Shown here one piece after another: positions 8,361 through 16,681 of a stretch of DNA of 64,000 bases; the stretch's first letter is position 1, and each line of letters opens with the position of its first letter. The translations under genes and the position numbers were made by a program. Under the pieces are notes generated by a model that was not told where the DNA came from, ran no database searches, and was given only the letters and a program-made list of their open reading frames with translations. Source of the stretch: Spongiactinospora rosea (GTDB lineage: Bacteria > Actinomycetota > Actinomycetes > Streptosporangiales > Streptosporangiaceae); the NCBI RefSeq assembly GCF_003315795.1, contig NZ_QMEY01000007.1:297777-361776 (forward strand). Reading direction: 5' to 3'.

Positions 8361-8821
8361 CCGAGTACTACGACGATCCGGACGCGCCCCCACCGAACAG
8401 CCTCGTGGTGGGCGTCTCGGTCGCCATCCGGGACGACCAGGGGCGCGTACTGCTGCAACGCCGGGCCGACAACGGCCTGTGGGCCATGCCGGGAGGTGGC
8501 ATGGACCTCACAGAGTCGGTGCCCGAGGCGGGCCGGAGAGAGGTGAAGGAGGAGACCGGTTATGACGTGGAGATCACGGGCATGACCGGGCTCTACACCG
8601 ACGCCCGGCACATCATGGCCTACTGCGACGGCGAAGTACGGCGGCAGTTCAACATCTGCCTCGCGGGCAGGATCGTGGGCGGGGAAATGGCGATCAGCGA
8701 CGAGTCCACCGAGCTTCGCTGGGTACCGGCCGCGGAGCTTGACGCGTTGCCTATGCACCGGACACAGCGAATGAGGCTCAGACACCTCATGGAAAACAGA
8801 GACCAGCCGTACATCGGCTGA
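8351..8821 (+). CDS. NUDIX hydrolase
   Basis: This enzyme hydrolyses a nucleoside diphosphate linked to some other group; the exact substrate cannot be read from sequence. The full Nudix box is present at about residues 48-70: GGMDLTESVPEAGRREVKEE follows Gx5Ex7REUxEExGU, so the metal-binding glutamates are intact. Length (156 residues) is usual. The GTG start at 8351 has GAGGAG about 10 bp upstream. The gene start lies in the decayed remnant of the neighbouring secreted-protein gene, and repeat copy 2 follows it, which marks this as a rearranged segment. Confidence 0.9.
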   Translation: MARTEYYDDPDAPPPNSLVVGVSVAIRDDQGRVLLQRRADNGLWAMPGGGMDLTESVPEAGRREVKEETGYDVEITGMTGLYTDARHIMAYCDGEVRRQFNICLAGRIVGGEMAISDESTELRWVPAAELDALPMHRTQRMRLRHLMENRDQPYIG

Positions 8822-8873
8822 TAATGACGGGCCCTGGTGGCCGGGGGGACCGCACCGGGGGCACGGCGCGCGG

Positions 8874-8981
8874 CCCTGTCAGCCGGTGCTCGGATCGACG
8901 AGGTACCACGACACACGCGAAACACCGGGGACAGGGCGTGACCGGGCACGGCGGGGCGGCGTCCACTGCGCTCCGCCGTAC
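8874..8981. repeat. Dispersed structured repeat, copy 2 of 3
   Basis: Best-paired copy. Hairpin A pairs CCCTGTC with GACAGGG and CCGGTG with CACCGG around a loop holding ACACACGCGAAA. Hairpin B is GCACGGCGG with CCGCCGTAC (one G-T pair). It lies between the NUDIX gene and the end of the XRE gene. A 15-nt match (CCGTACATCGGCTGA) also precedes copies 1 and 2, at 6604 and 8808. Confidence 0.8.
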
Positions 8982-8996
8982 GCCGGGTCGCCGCCG

Positions 8997-10439
8997 TCAG
9001 GGCGACGACTTGGCCACGAGCGCTCGCAGGTCCTGAGCCTCGGGCAGCAGGCGGGCCTCACTCGTGAGCGATCCGTGGACACGGGCGCCCATCCGCCGGA
9101 TGGCCGTGGTGTGCTGGTCGGCCGGAAGGGCCGCCATCGCCCGCACGGCCAGTCCGACACCCTCGCGGTCGCCGCTCTTGGCCAGGTACCAGGCCAGCTT
9201 CAGCTCGGCCCGCGTATGCGCACGCGGGGCGATCCGCTCACTGCGCGCCATCTCGTCGGCGAGATCATCGGCGACGCCGGCGTCGCCCAGCGCGGTCAGT
9301 ACGCCGGTACGGCAGGACAACAGCCGTTCCTCTGGATAACCCCAGACCGCGACACGCTCGCCGGTGACACTCTCAGGCAGCCGCCCGAACAGTCCGTCAA
9401 GGTCATCGAGCGCACGCCGGGCGGCCAGTGGATCCTGGAACCCGAAAATCTTCGCGCGTGCCGCGCACGCTTCGGCCACACCGGCGTACGGACGACCACC
9501 GGCAAGCCGCTCGGCGTCGTCGGCGAGGGCCAGCGCGACGCTCTTCATGCCGATGGTCTGCGCGACGAGCGCGTGCCGCCCCAGCACCCATGTCGCCAAC
9601 TCCTCGTCCCGGGAGGACTCGGCGGCCCGCCGCGCGATCCGCCACCACCGCGACGCCGTGGCGAAGTCGCCTGTTTCTGTGAGTGCCATCGCCATCAGCG
9701 CCGCGAGCCGAGCCCCCACCCGGTGCGCCCGTGGCAGATCGAACTCCGGACGGCGGTCGATCACGCCGCGAAATGAGGCGATGTCCATGGCCAGGACGCC
9801 TATCAATGCGGCCGGGGACGTCAGGGGCAGGGCACAGGCGTACTCGTGTACGGTGCGGTCCCAGTCGTCCAGGGTGTAATCGTCGGCCATGCCCAGCTCG
9901 TGCCCGAGAGCGGAAAGCAGCGTCTCCAACGCATCCAGCGGAATGGCCACGCCGGCGGTCAGCGCGGCGAGGATCTGTGTCGCTGCGCGGCGTTTCATCT
10001 GGGCACCACCAATGACGGGCTCTTTGAGGCTACTTCCTGCATTGGTGGCTATGGGGACAGTCTTGTCTGCATTGTCGGGACAGAGCCGCTCGACTTCTGC
10101 CACCGCCATGGCTTGCGCCAGTTGTTCGCTCGCGTCGGCGTCAGGGGTGCCGGTCGGGCCGACCGTGAGTTCCGACAGGGTGTGTTCCGAGCCGAAGAGG
10201 TGGGCGTCGGTCCGGCCATAGATGCGGGCGTACAGTGGGCGATACACGTCGGCGCTGGGGTGATGTCGTCCGGTCTCATGGCCCCGAATGCTTCCGACGA
10301 CCGACTTCAGCTTGGGCAGCGTGTAGGGGTCGGCGATCTTCAGCATCTCCTGGGCCAGGCGGGTACGTCCCCAACGCCGCCGCTTGCGTTCCGCGCGCAG
10401 GCGCAAGGCCCATGCCGGGAGATTGTCGCTTTTGCCCAT
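8997..10439 (-). CDS. XRE-type helix-turn-helix regulator with helical-repeat C-terminus
   Basis: The first 70 residues form an XRE/Cro-type DNA-binding domain (LRLRAERKRRRWGRTRLAQE, then SVVGSIRGHETGRHHPSADV). The remaining 400 residues are alpha-helical and alanine-rich, resembling the TPR-like sensor part of large actinobacterial XRE regulators. Length 480 is typical of that group. The ATG at 10439 lies downstream of two inverted repeats (10460-10478 and 10495-10512), good candidates for its own operators. No obvious partner protein lies next to it. The ligand and regulon are unknown. Confidence 0.82.
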   Translation of the reverse strand: MGKSDNLPAWALRLRAERKRRRWGRTRLAQEMLKIADPYTLPKLKSVVGSIRGHETGRHHPSADVYRPLYARIYGRTDAHLFGSEHTLSELTVGPTGTPDADASEQLAQAMAVAEVERLCPDNADKTVPIATNAGSSLKEPVIGGAQMKRRAATQILAALTAGVAIPLDALETLLSALGHELGMADDYTLDDWDRTVHEYACALPLTSPAALIGVLAMDIASFRGVIDRRPEFDLPRAHRVGARLAALMAMALTETGDFATASRWWRIARRAAESSRDEELATWVLGRHALVAQTIGMKSVALALADDAERLAGGRPYAGVAEACAARAKIFGFQDPLAARRALDDLDGLFGRLPESVTGERVAVWGYPEERLLSCRTGVLTALGDAGVADDLADEMARSERIAPRAHTRAELKLAWYLAKSGDREGVGLAVRAMAALPADQHTTAIRRMGARVHGSLTSEARLLPEAQDLRALVAKSSP

Positions 10440-10459
10440 CGGCCCGCCTTTGACGGAGG

Positions 10460-10512
10460 TTTAGGAACGAGACCTAAAGCACGGCTTCACTCTAAGTATC
10501 CATACGGATACT
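10460..10512. promoter_or_regulatory. Two inverted repeats upstream of the XRE regulator
   Basis: TTTAGG/CCTAAA with a 7-nt spacer is at 10460-10478, and AGTATCC/GGATACT with a 4-nt spacer is at 10495-10512. Both are perfect and lie in the AT-richer stretch before the regulator start at 10439. They are probable operators or parts of the promoter; which protein binds is inference. Confidence 0.5.
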
Positions 10513-10585
10513 CTTCCATGAGGCTGTTCGCCGGAGAAACTTATAGCCTTCGGGGCCCTTGCCTGGATGGGGACGAACGGACGGG

Positions 10586-10617
10586 CTCCGGTCAGCATTC
10601 ACCTCGCGTGACCGGAG
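10586..10617. repeat. 9-bp inverted repeat
   Basis: CTCCGGTCA and TGACCGGAG are perfect complements separated by 14 nt, just before the first degenerate CRISPR repeat. It has no T-run. It could be a transcription terminator for the CRISPR transcript or unrelated. Confidence 0.35.
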
Positions 10618-10640
10618 TACGTGTTCCGTCAGTCGTCACA

Positions 10641-11149
10641 GAAGCCATCCCCACCCGCAGGAAGCACAACGGCATGATCATCGGGCTGGACTACGCCTGG
10701 GAACACTCCGCGCTGTGAGCACATCTGCATGTTGGTGCTAGGGCCCGCCTTCAAGCCCTCTGCATGTGCAGGGAGCCCGGCCAACACATCGGGCGCGGAC
10801 GGGACTTCGGGGCCATTCTCACGCAGGGGCACGGGGCGCGCCCGCTTCAAAATCTTCCCTGGTGCAGAGCATCGGAACATCCCCGTGCACACGGGGAGCA
10901 CACCGCGACGTTCTGCAACGTCGACACCGACCTGGGACCATCCCGCGTGCGCGGAGAGCACCCTTTCTCGGTGTTCACGTCCAGGGTGCGGCCGGGACCA
11001 CCCCCGCGTGCGCGGGGAGCACTCAGCGGCCTTGCCCTCGCAGGAGGTCAGGACGGGACCATCCCCGCGTTGTTGCGCGGGGAGCACACCGCACGCATTC
11101 CGGGGGGGCGGTCTGGGGCTGGGACCATCCCCGAGTACACGGGGAGCAC
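10641..11149 (-). CRISPR. Degenerate type I-E-like CRISPR array, 9 repeats, no cas genes
   Basis: Repeats lie at 10641-10667, 10699-10722, 10755-10778, 10809-10841, 10873-10901, 10934-10961, 10994-11022, 11055-11087 and 11121-11149. The eight spacers are 30-33 nt. The best repeat (10994) reads GGGACCACCCCCGCGTG then CGCGGGGAGCAC on the plus strand. On the minus strand this is the GTGCTCCCC...GGGGATGGTCCC form of actinobacterial type I-E arrays, so transcription should run leftward. Repeats decay strongly toward 10641, the expected trailer end; one carries a 4-nt insertion and one a 1-nt deletion. No cas gene is in the window, so the array is orphaned here and probably inactive. Confidence 0.8.
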
Positions 11150-11499
11150 CCTTGCTGGCCTGCGGGTTCTTCCGACGTAGACCAAGTTCGACGACTTTCA
11201 TCGAAACGGACATTTCCGCCAGCGTGGCCCTTTTCCTCGTGGGCGCCAGGGTGCAGCCTGCCGCTGTGGAGGTAAGGCGGGTCCATCTAGAGAAACGATA
11301 TCTCGCAAGGGCCGTGAGCATGGTGGCTTGCCAGGGACGGTGGGTGTGCTCGTCGCCTCCCGGGTTGGGTGAGCGGGTTTGTGCTCTTGGCCATGGTGGC
11401 GGCTGATGTGGACATGCGCGGGGGCCGGGTCAAGCCGGTGGCGGTAGCGCCGGGCAGAGCCCGGCATGGGCAAGGCGTCCGAGCGAATGCGAGGGCCAT
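11150..11499. other. Intergenic stretch next to the CRISPR array, nothing recognised
   Basis: This is the leader-side flank of the array if it is transcribed leftward. The part 11160-11215 is slightly AT-richer than its surroundings, as leaders often are. Open frames here have atypical composition, and I see no protein family, tRNA or clear promoter. Confidence 0.4.
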
Positions 11500-11623
11500 C
11501 GCGCGGAGCGCGGGTGCCGGGCGAAGCCCGGCCAAGGGAATACGGCTGAGCGAAGCGAAGGCCGCTGGTGGCGCGTGGAGCGCGGCGGGTCCGCCGGAGG
11601 CGGGGGCATCGCCCCAAAGGGGC
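11500..11623. repeat. Cluster of short hairpins with 3-nt loops
   Basis: Four perfect mini-stems follow one another: CGCGC-GGA-GCGCG (11500-11512), GCCGGGC-GAA-GCCCGGC (11516-11532), CCGCC-GGA-GGCGG (11591-11603) and GCCCC-AAA-GGGGC (11611-11623). A related GAGCGAAGCGAAGGC stretch near 11548 recurs in similar form near 11839. The plus-strand open frame across this stretch is low-complexity and not credible as a gene. Confidence 0.6.
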
Positions 11624-11673
11624 GGTGGGGGAACGGCGAGGCAGCGTACGACGCCGCGGTGGTCTGGAAAGGG

Positions 11674-11783
11674 CCCTTCTTAGCCGGTGCTTGGAACGGC
11701 GAGCGGCCATGACACACGCGAAACACCGGGCACCAGGGCGTAACTGGGCACGGCGGGCGGGGACTACTGGGCTCCGCCGTACA
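11674..11783. repeat. Dispersed structured repeat, copy 3 of 3
   Basis: The most diverged copy. It keeps GACACACGCGAAACACCGGG, the CCGGTG/CACCGG stem with outer CCCT/AGGG pairing, and the second stem GCACGGCGG/CCGCCGTAC. The sequence between the stems has changed, while both stems remain. The flank to 11916 has no recognised feature. Confidence 0.7.
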
Positions 11784-11916
11784 GGAGCCTGGCACGAGGG
11801 AGATACCTGAGCGTCATGCCGGGCCCTAGGAAGAGCGGGCTGAGCGGAGCGAAGGCCATTGGGCGGCGGGGGTGGGGGGCCTTGTAAGGCAAGCCCGGGG
11901 GGCGAAGAGCAGGGGG

Positions 11917-13110
11917 TCAGAGGTCGTAGGCAGGGTCGCCGGGGGTGGAGAAGACGAGGAGGGAGGCGGTGAAGCCGTGGACGTGGTTCTGGCCGCCTAC
12001 CGGGCCGACCTCGCCGGCCGCGAAGAAGCCCGCCACCCCGATCGGTCCCAGGGTGTCGCGGACCGCGATGGGATCGTGGTCGGCGCTGCCGAACATCGAC
12101 GAGCCGCGCCCGTTGCAGGAGAACAGCAGGGCCCCGTCCACGCTCCCGTGTTCCTGCCGGTGGGCGTCCAGGAGTTCGTACAGGTCCTCGTCCGCCGTAC
12201 GGGCGTCGCGGACCTGGAAGCGCACGGTCCGCCCGATGTCGAGGACGTCGCCGATGGCCACCGCCTCGCGCTCCGGGTCGATGCCCAGTACGCCCCGGAT
12301 CAGGAAGTCCCCCCGCTCGTGCCGTTCGGCGTACTCGTCCATGGCCACGCCGATCTGCAGCCCGGAGGCGACGAGTTCGCGTTCGTCCTCCTCCAGCCCG
12401 CTGACGATGTCCTCCAGCCGCCCCAGCGCGGGCTGCCCGGCCAGTTCGAGCAGCAGGTTGTCCTCCGCGCGGGTGACGGCCATGGTCGGGCCGATGGGTC
12501 GGCAGCCCTGGCTGACGACGGTGCTCACCGCGATCGGGCCGCCGAGGATGACGCCGATGGCCCCCTCCTCGTACACCTCACCGTCGGCGAACAGCCGTAC
12601 CGACCCCCGCCCCCGCATCCCGTTGGCCAGCCCGCCGATCAGCGGCAGGTCGCCGAGGACTTCGCCGGAGCGTTCGACGAACGCGTCCGTCGGGAAGCTG
12701 TACGGGTCGGCCAGGATGACCGCCACGCGGTCGTCGTGGACGCGTTCGGGCAGGCCGACCACCACGAACTTGTCGTGCGTCCGCAGCGTCTCCAGCGCGA
12801 ACGGCGTGACCCGCGCCCCGTCCAGCGTCGCGGCCCAGGCGCTGACCGCCGGGTTCAGTTCCACGCCCCTGGCGTCGCCGATCACGCCGGTGGCGCTGCA
12901 CCCGATCACGTGCGCCCCGGGGGCCATCCGCATGGCGCGGTGCCCGGCCCTGGCGACGTCCTCCGGGTCCTCGCCGCAGATGAAGAAGCAGACGAGCTCG
13001 GCCGGCGCGCTCAGGCCGGACAGGGCCTGGCCGATCGCCGCCTCGGCGGCCTCCTCCAGGTCGGGTCCGACCGCGAGGCCGTCGGCGAAGCGGCTCGTCA
13101 GCAGTGCCAC
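11917..13110 (-). CDS. FIST domain protein (FIST N and FIST C sensory domains)
   Basis: FIST proteins are cytosolic small-ligand sensors found in signalling pathways. The N-terminal domain spans roughly residues 25-190 (FFICGEDPEDVARAGHRAMR; VIGCSATGVIGDARGVE) and the C-terminal domain the rest, with GALLFSCNGRGSSMFG and IGVAGFFAAGEVGPVGGQNH, which are highly typical of FIST_C. There is no attached output domain, so it is a stand-alone sensor. I chose GTG 13110, which has GAGGAGG about 9 bp upstream; the frame stays open to 13197 without a better site. It is divergent from the AAA+/VWA pair, separated by 189 bp. Ligand and partner are unknown. Confidence 0.88.
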   Translation of the reverse strand: MALLTSRFADGLAVGPDLEEAAEAAIGQALSGLSAPAELVCFFICGEDPEDVARAGHRAMRMAPGAHVIGCSATGVIGDARGVELNPAVSAWAATLDGARVTPFALETLRTHDKFVVVGLPERVHDDRVAVILADPYSFPTDAFVERSGEVLGDLPLIGGLANGMRGRGSVRLFADGEVYEEGAIGVILGGPIAVSTVVSQGCRPIGPTMAVTRAEDNLLLELAGQPALGRLEDIVSGLEEDERELVASGLQIGVAMDEYAERHERGDFLIRGVLGIDPEREAVAIGDVLDIGRTVRFQVRDARTADEDLYELLDAHRQEHGSVDGALLFSCNGRGSSMFGSADHDPIAVRDTLGPIGVAGFFAAGEVGPVGGQNHVHGFTASLLVFSTPGDPAYDL

Positions 13111-13286
13111 CGGACTCGCCTCCTCAACTACCGGCAATGACAGGAACTGTCCCCTTGGCCCGATTCTCCCCACTGAATCGACAAGCACGCGTGCCAATCC
13201 CCATATCGATGCTCAAACCCCCGCTCAGCGGGGGTGTGGGCGCACCAAGTAGGCCGATCGGGCTGCCGAGGCCCCCTCCATGGACG

Positions 13287-13302
13287 TAGTCTCGAACCCG
13301 TG
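13287..13302 (+). promoter_or_regulatory. Probable leaderless promoter of the AAA+ gene
   Basis: TAGTCT at 13287-13292 ends 7 nt before the GTG at 13300, and there is no Shine-Dalgarno. This is the geometry expected for a transcript starting at the start codon. No clear -35 box is seen. Confidence 0.5.
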
Positions 13303-14709
13303 CATCAAAACCCAGAGCTCCACACTCTGCGTGAGCTGCGCCAGAGCGGCCATATTCACCGCACGGTGAAGGCGGAGATCCGTGCGAACCTGCTGGCCCG
13401 GTTGCGGGCGGGCGAGGACCGGTTCCCCGGCATCGTCGGCTTCGACGACACGGTGCTGCCGCATCTGGAGCGCGCCCTGCTGGCCGGGCACGACCTGGTC
13501 CTTCTGGGCGAGCGCGGCCAGGGCAAGACCCGCCTGATCCGGACCGTGACCGGCCTGCTCGACGAGTGGACCCCGATCGTCGCCGGGTGTGAGATCAACG
13601 ACCATCCCTACGCGCCGTCGTGCGTGCGCTGCCGCAGGCTGGCCGCGGAGGCGAGCGAGGACCTGCCCATCGCCTGGAAGCACCGGGACGAGCGCTACGG
13701 CGAGAAGCTCGCCACCCCCGACACCTCGGTCGGCGACCTCATCGGCGACGTCGACCCGATCAAGATCGCCGAGGGCCGCACCCTGGGCGACCCGGAGACG
13801 GTCCACTACGGGCTGGTCCCGCGCAGCAACCGCGGCGTGTTCTCCGTCAACGAGCTGCCCGACCTGGCCGAGCGCATCCAGGTCTCGCTGCTCAACGTGC
13901 TGGAGGAGCGCGACATCCAGGTACGCGGGTACAACCTGCGGCTCCCCCTCGACATCCTGCTCATCGCCAGCGCCAACCCCGAGGACTACACCAACCGCGG
14001 GCGCATCATCACCCCGCTGAAGGACCGCTTCGGCGCGGAGGTCCGCACCCACTACCCGCTCGACCTCGACACCGAGCTGCGGCTGATCCGCCAGGAGGCC
14101 ACGCTCGACTGGTCCGAGCTGGGCGCCGAGCTGCCCGACCACCTGGTCGAGGTGATCGCCCGGTTCACCCGGCTGGTCCGTGAGTCCACGGCGGTCGATT
14201 CGCGTTCGGGGGTGTCGGCCCGGTTCTCCATCGCCGCCGCCGAGTCCGCCGCCGCCTCGGCCGTACGACGGGCGGCGCTGACCGGCGAGGAGCACGCGGT
14301 CACCCGCGTGTGCGACCTGCCCTCGGTCGTCCACACGCTGCGCGGGAAGGTCGAGTTCGAGGTCAGCGAGGAGGGCAGGGAGACCGACGTGCTGACCCAC
14401 CTGCTGCGCAGGGCCACCGCGGAGACGTTCCGCGGCACGCTGGGCGGCATGGACCTCAGCGCGCTGCTGGCGAAGTTCGACGACGGCGCGCAGGTTGAGT
14501 CGGGCGAGCTGATCAAGGCGGGCGAGCTGCTGCGCCGGATCGGCCCGGTGGACGGCCTGGCCAAGATCATGTCCAAACTGGGCATGGGCGAGGGCGAGGA
14601 GTCCCCCGGGCACGCGGCGGCGGCGCTGGAGTTCGCGCTCGAAGGGCTGTTCCTGATGCGCCGCCTGTCCAAGGACGTCACCGAGGGCAACGCGATCTAC
14701 CGCACCTGA
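13300..14709 (+). CDS. AAA+ ATPase, magnesium-chelatase-ChlI/MoxR type
   Basis: This 469-residue AAA+ protein has Walker A GERGQGKT at about residues 70-77. A long insert contains four cysteine or histidine candidates (CEINDHPYAPSCVRCRRL). Sensor-type elements follow (NRGVFSVNELPDLAERIQ; IASANPEDYTNRGRIITPLK). It resembles the ChlI-like ATPase subunits that pair with a VWA protein. The next gene, 21 bp downstream, is exactly such a VWA protein, so the two probably form a chaperone-like remodelling or metal-insertion complex. The start GTG 13300 is supported by the box 7 nt upstream; the frame opens earlier at 13234. The target is unknown, and no cobalamin or chlorophyll genes are near. Confidence 0.88.
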   Translation: MHQNPELHTLRELRQSGHIHRTVKAEIRANLLARLRAGEDRFPGIVGFDDTVLPHLERALLAGHDLVLLGERGQGKTRLIRTVTGLLDEWTPIVAGCEINDHPYAPSCVRCRRLAAEASEDLPIAWKHRDERYGEKLATPDTSVGDLIGDVDPIKIAEGRTLGDPETVHYGLVPRSNRGVFSVNELPDLAERIQVSLLNVLEERDIQVRGYNLRLPLDILLIASANPEDYTNRGRIITPLKDRFGAEVRTHYPLDLDTELRLIRQEATLDWSELGAELPDHLVEVIARFTRLVRESTAVDSRSGVSARFSIAAAESAAASAVRRAALTGEEHAVTRVCDLPSVVHTLRGKVEFEVSEEGRETDVLTHLLRRATAETFRGTLGGMDLSALLAKFDDGAQVESGELIKAGELLRRIGPVDGLAKIMSKLGMGEGEESPGHAAAALEFALEGLFLMRRLSKDVTEGNAIYRT

Positions 14710-14730
14710 CGCCGTCCTAGGGGGCATCGG

Positions 14731-16677
14731 ATGACCTACCGGTATGGGCAGTACAACGACGGGCCGGACCCACTGGCGCCGCCGTATGACGTGCGGGCCG
14801 CGCTCGACGAGATGGGCGACGCGATCCTGTCCGGTTCCACGCCCCTGCACGCGCTGCGCGACCTGCTGAAGCGCGGCCTGCCGGGCGCTCCCGACCGGCG
14901 CGGTCTCGACGACCTGCTGCGCGAGGTACGGCGGCGCAGGAACGAGCTGCGCGAACGCGGCCGGCTGGACGGCACCCTGGAACGCGCCAGGGCGCTGCTG
15001 GACAAGGCGATCGGCCAGGAGCGGGCGGAGCTGTTCCCCGACCCGGCCGACGAGGCCCGGCTGCGCGAGGCCGAGCTGGACACGCTGCCCGACGACACCG
15101 CGAGCGCCATCCAGGCGCTGCGCGACTACCAGTGGCGTTCGGCGGCGGCCCGGCAGACGTACGAGGAGCTGCGCGACCTGCTGCGCCGGGAGGTGCTGGA
15201 CAGCCGCTTCGCGGGCATGCGGGAGGCGCTGGCCAACCCGGACCCGGAGGCGATGGAACGCGTCCGGCGGATGATGTCGTCCCTCAACGACATGCTGGAC
15301 CGCGACGCCCGCGGCGAGCACACCCAGGCGGATTTCGACAGGTTCATGGAGGAGTACGGGGACATGTTCCCCGAGCGCCCCCGCAACCTGGAGGAGCTGG
15401 TCGACACCCTGGCCCGCCGGGCCGCCGCGGCGCAGCGGATGCTGGCCTCGATGACCCCGCAGCAGCGCGAGGAGCTGGGCGCGCTGATCGACCAGACGCT
15501 GGAGTCGGCCGGGCTCGCCGAGCAGATGCGCAGGCTCGGCGACGCCCTCTACGCCCGCCGTCCCGACCTGCCGTGGAGCACCCCGGAGCGGTTCTCCGGG
15601 GACGACCCGATGGGCATGGGCGACGCGGTCAGCGCGCTGACCGAGCTGGCCGACCTCACCCAGCTCGAAGCCGCGCTCCGCCAGGACTACCCCGGGGCCC
15701 GGCTCGACGACATCGACGAGGCGGCGATCCGGCGGGCGCTCGGCCGTTCCGCGGTGGACGACCTCGCGGCCCTGCGCCGGATCGAACGCGAGCTGGAACA
15801 ACAGGGCTACCTGCGCCGCCAGCGCGGCAAGCTGGAACTGACCCCCAAGGCGGTGCGCCGGCTGGGCGAGACGGCGCTGCGCCGGGTGTTCTCCTCGCTC
15901 GACGCGGGCCGCCGCGGCGACCACGACCAGCGCGACGCGGGCGCGGCGGGCGAACCGACCGGCTCCTCACGGGCCTGGCACTTCGGCGACGAGCAGCCGC
16001 TCGACGTGGTCCGCACGGTGGTCAACGGCGTGCGGCGGGGCGGCGGCTCCCCGGTACGGCTGGCGGTCGACGACTTCGAGGTCGCCGAGACCGAACGCCG
16101 CAGCGCGGCGGCCGTCTGCCTGCTGGTGGACCTGTCGTACTCGATGGCGCTACGCGGCACCTGGGCCGCGGCCAAACAGACCGCGCTGGCCCTTCAGGCG
16201 CTGGTCGCGTCGAAGTTCCCCCAGGACGCGGTGCAGATCGTCGGGTTCTCCAACTACGCCAGGGTGCTCCAGCCCGACGAGCTGGCCGGGCTGGAGTGGG
16301 ACATGGTGCAGGGCACCAACCTGCACCACGCGCTGCTGATCGCGGGCCGCCACCTGGACCGGCACCCCGACTTCGAGCCGGTGGTGCTGGTGGTCACCGA
16401 CGGTGAGCCGACCGCGCACCTGCTGCGCAACGGGCGTTCGGCGTTCGAGTGGCCGCCGTCGGCCGAGACGCTGGAGCTGACCCTGGCCGAGGTGGACAAG
16501 ATGACCCGGCGCAGGGCCACCCTCAACGTGTTCATGCTGGCCGCCGACGAACGCCTGAAGGAGTTCGTCGATGAGGTCGCCCGGCGCAACGGCGGGCGGG
16601 TGTTCTCGGCGAGCGCCGACCGGCTCGGGGAGTACGTCGTCAGCGACTTCCTCCGCAGCAGGCGCGCCCGGCGCTAG
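14731..16677 (+). CDS. VWA-domain protein paired with the AAA+ ATPase
   Basis: The C-terminal 190 residues are a von Willebrand factor A domain with an intact metal-ion-dependent adhesion motif, D467-L-S469-Y-S471 (VDLSYSM), then QGTNLHHALL and VVTDGEPTAH. Residues 20-430 are long charged helices (for example LRDLLRREVLDSRFAGMREA), probably coiled coil. This layout matches ChlD/CoxE-like partners of AAA+ ATPases. Its start is 21 bp after the ATPase stop, with a GGGGG ribosome site, and the pair is surely co-transcribed. It likely recognises the substrate and contacts the ATPase through the VWA domain. The substrate cannot be inferred. Confidence 0.88.
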   Translation: MTYRYGQYNDGPDPLAPPYDVRAALDEMGDAILSGSTPLHALRDLLKRGLPGAPDRRGLDDLLREVRRRRNELRERGRLDGTLERARALLDKAIGQERAELFPDPADEARLREAELDTLPDDTASAIQALRDYQWRSAAARQTYEELRDLLRREVLDSRFAGMREALANPDPEAMERVRRMMSSLNDMLDRDARGEHTQADFDRFMEEYGDMFPERPRNLEELVDTLARRAAAAQRMLASMTPQQREELGALIDQTLESAGLAEQMRRLGDALYARRPDLPWSTPERFSGDDPMGMGDAVSALTELADLTQLEAALRQDYPGARLDDIDEAAIRRALGRSAVDDLAALRRIERELEQQGYLRRQRGKLELTPKAVRRLGETALRRVFSSLDAGRRGDHDQRDAGAAGEPTGSSRAWHFGDEQPLDVVRTVVNGVRRGGGSPVRLAVDDFEVAETERRSAAAVCLLVDLSYSMALRGTWAAAKQTALALQALVASKFPQDAVQIVGFSNYARVLQPDELAGLEWDMVQGTNLHHALLIAGRHLDRHPDFEPVVLVVTDGEPTAHLLRNGRSAFEWPPSAETLELTLAEVDKMTRRRATLNVFMLAADERLKEFVDEVARRNGGRVFSASADRLGEYVVSDFLRSRRARR

Positions 16678-16681
16678 CCGT

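Noticed and set aside
11369..11683. 104-codon plus-strand frame between the CRISPR array and repeat copy 3
   Set aside because: It spans the mini-hairpin cluster, is low-complexity, and has no ribosome site.
13225..15924. 899-codon minus-strand open frame opposite the AAA+/VWA pair
   Set aside because: Shadow frame; the plus-strand genes have Walker A and VWA motifs.
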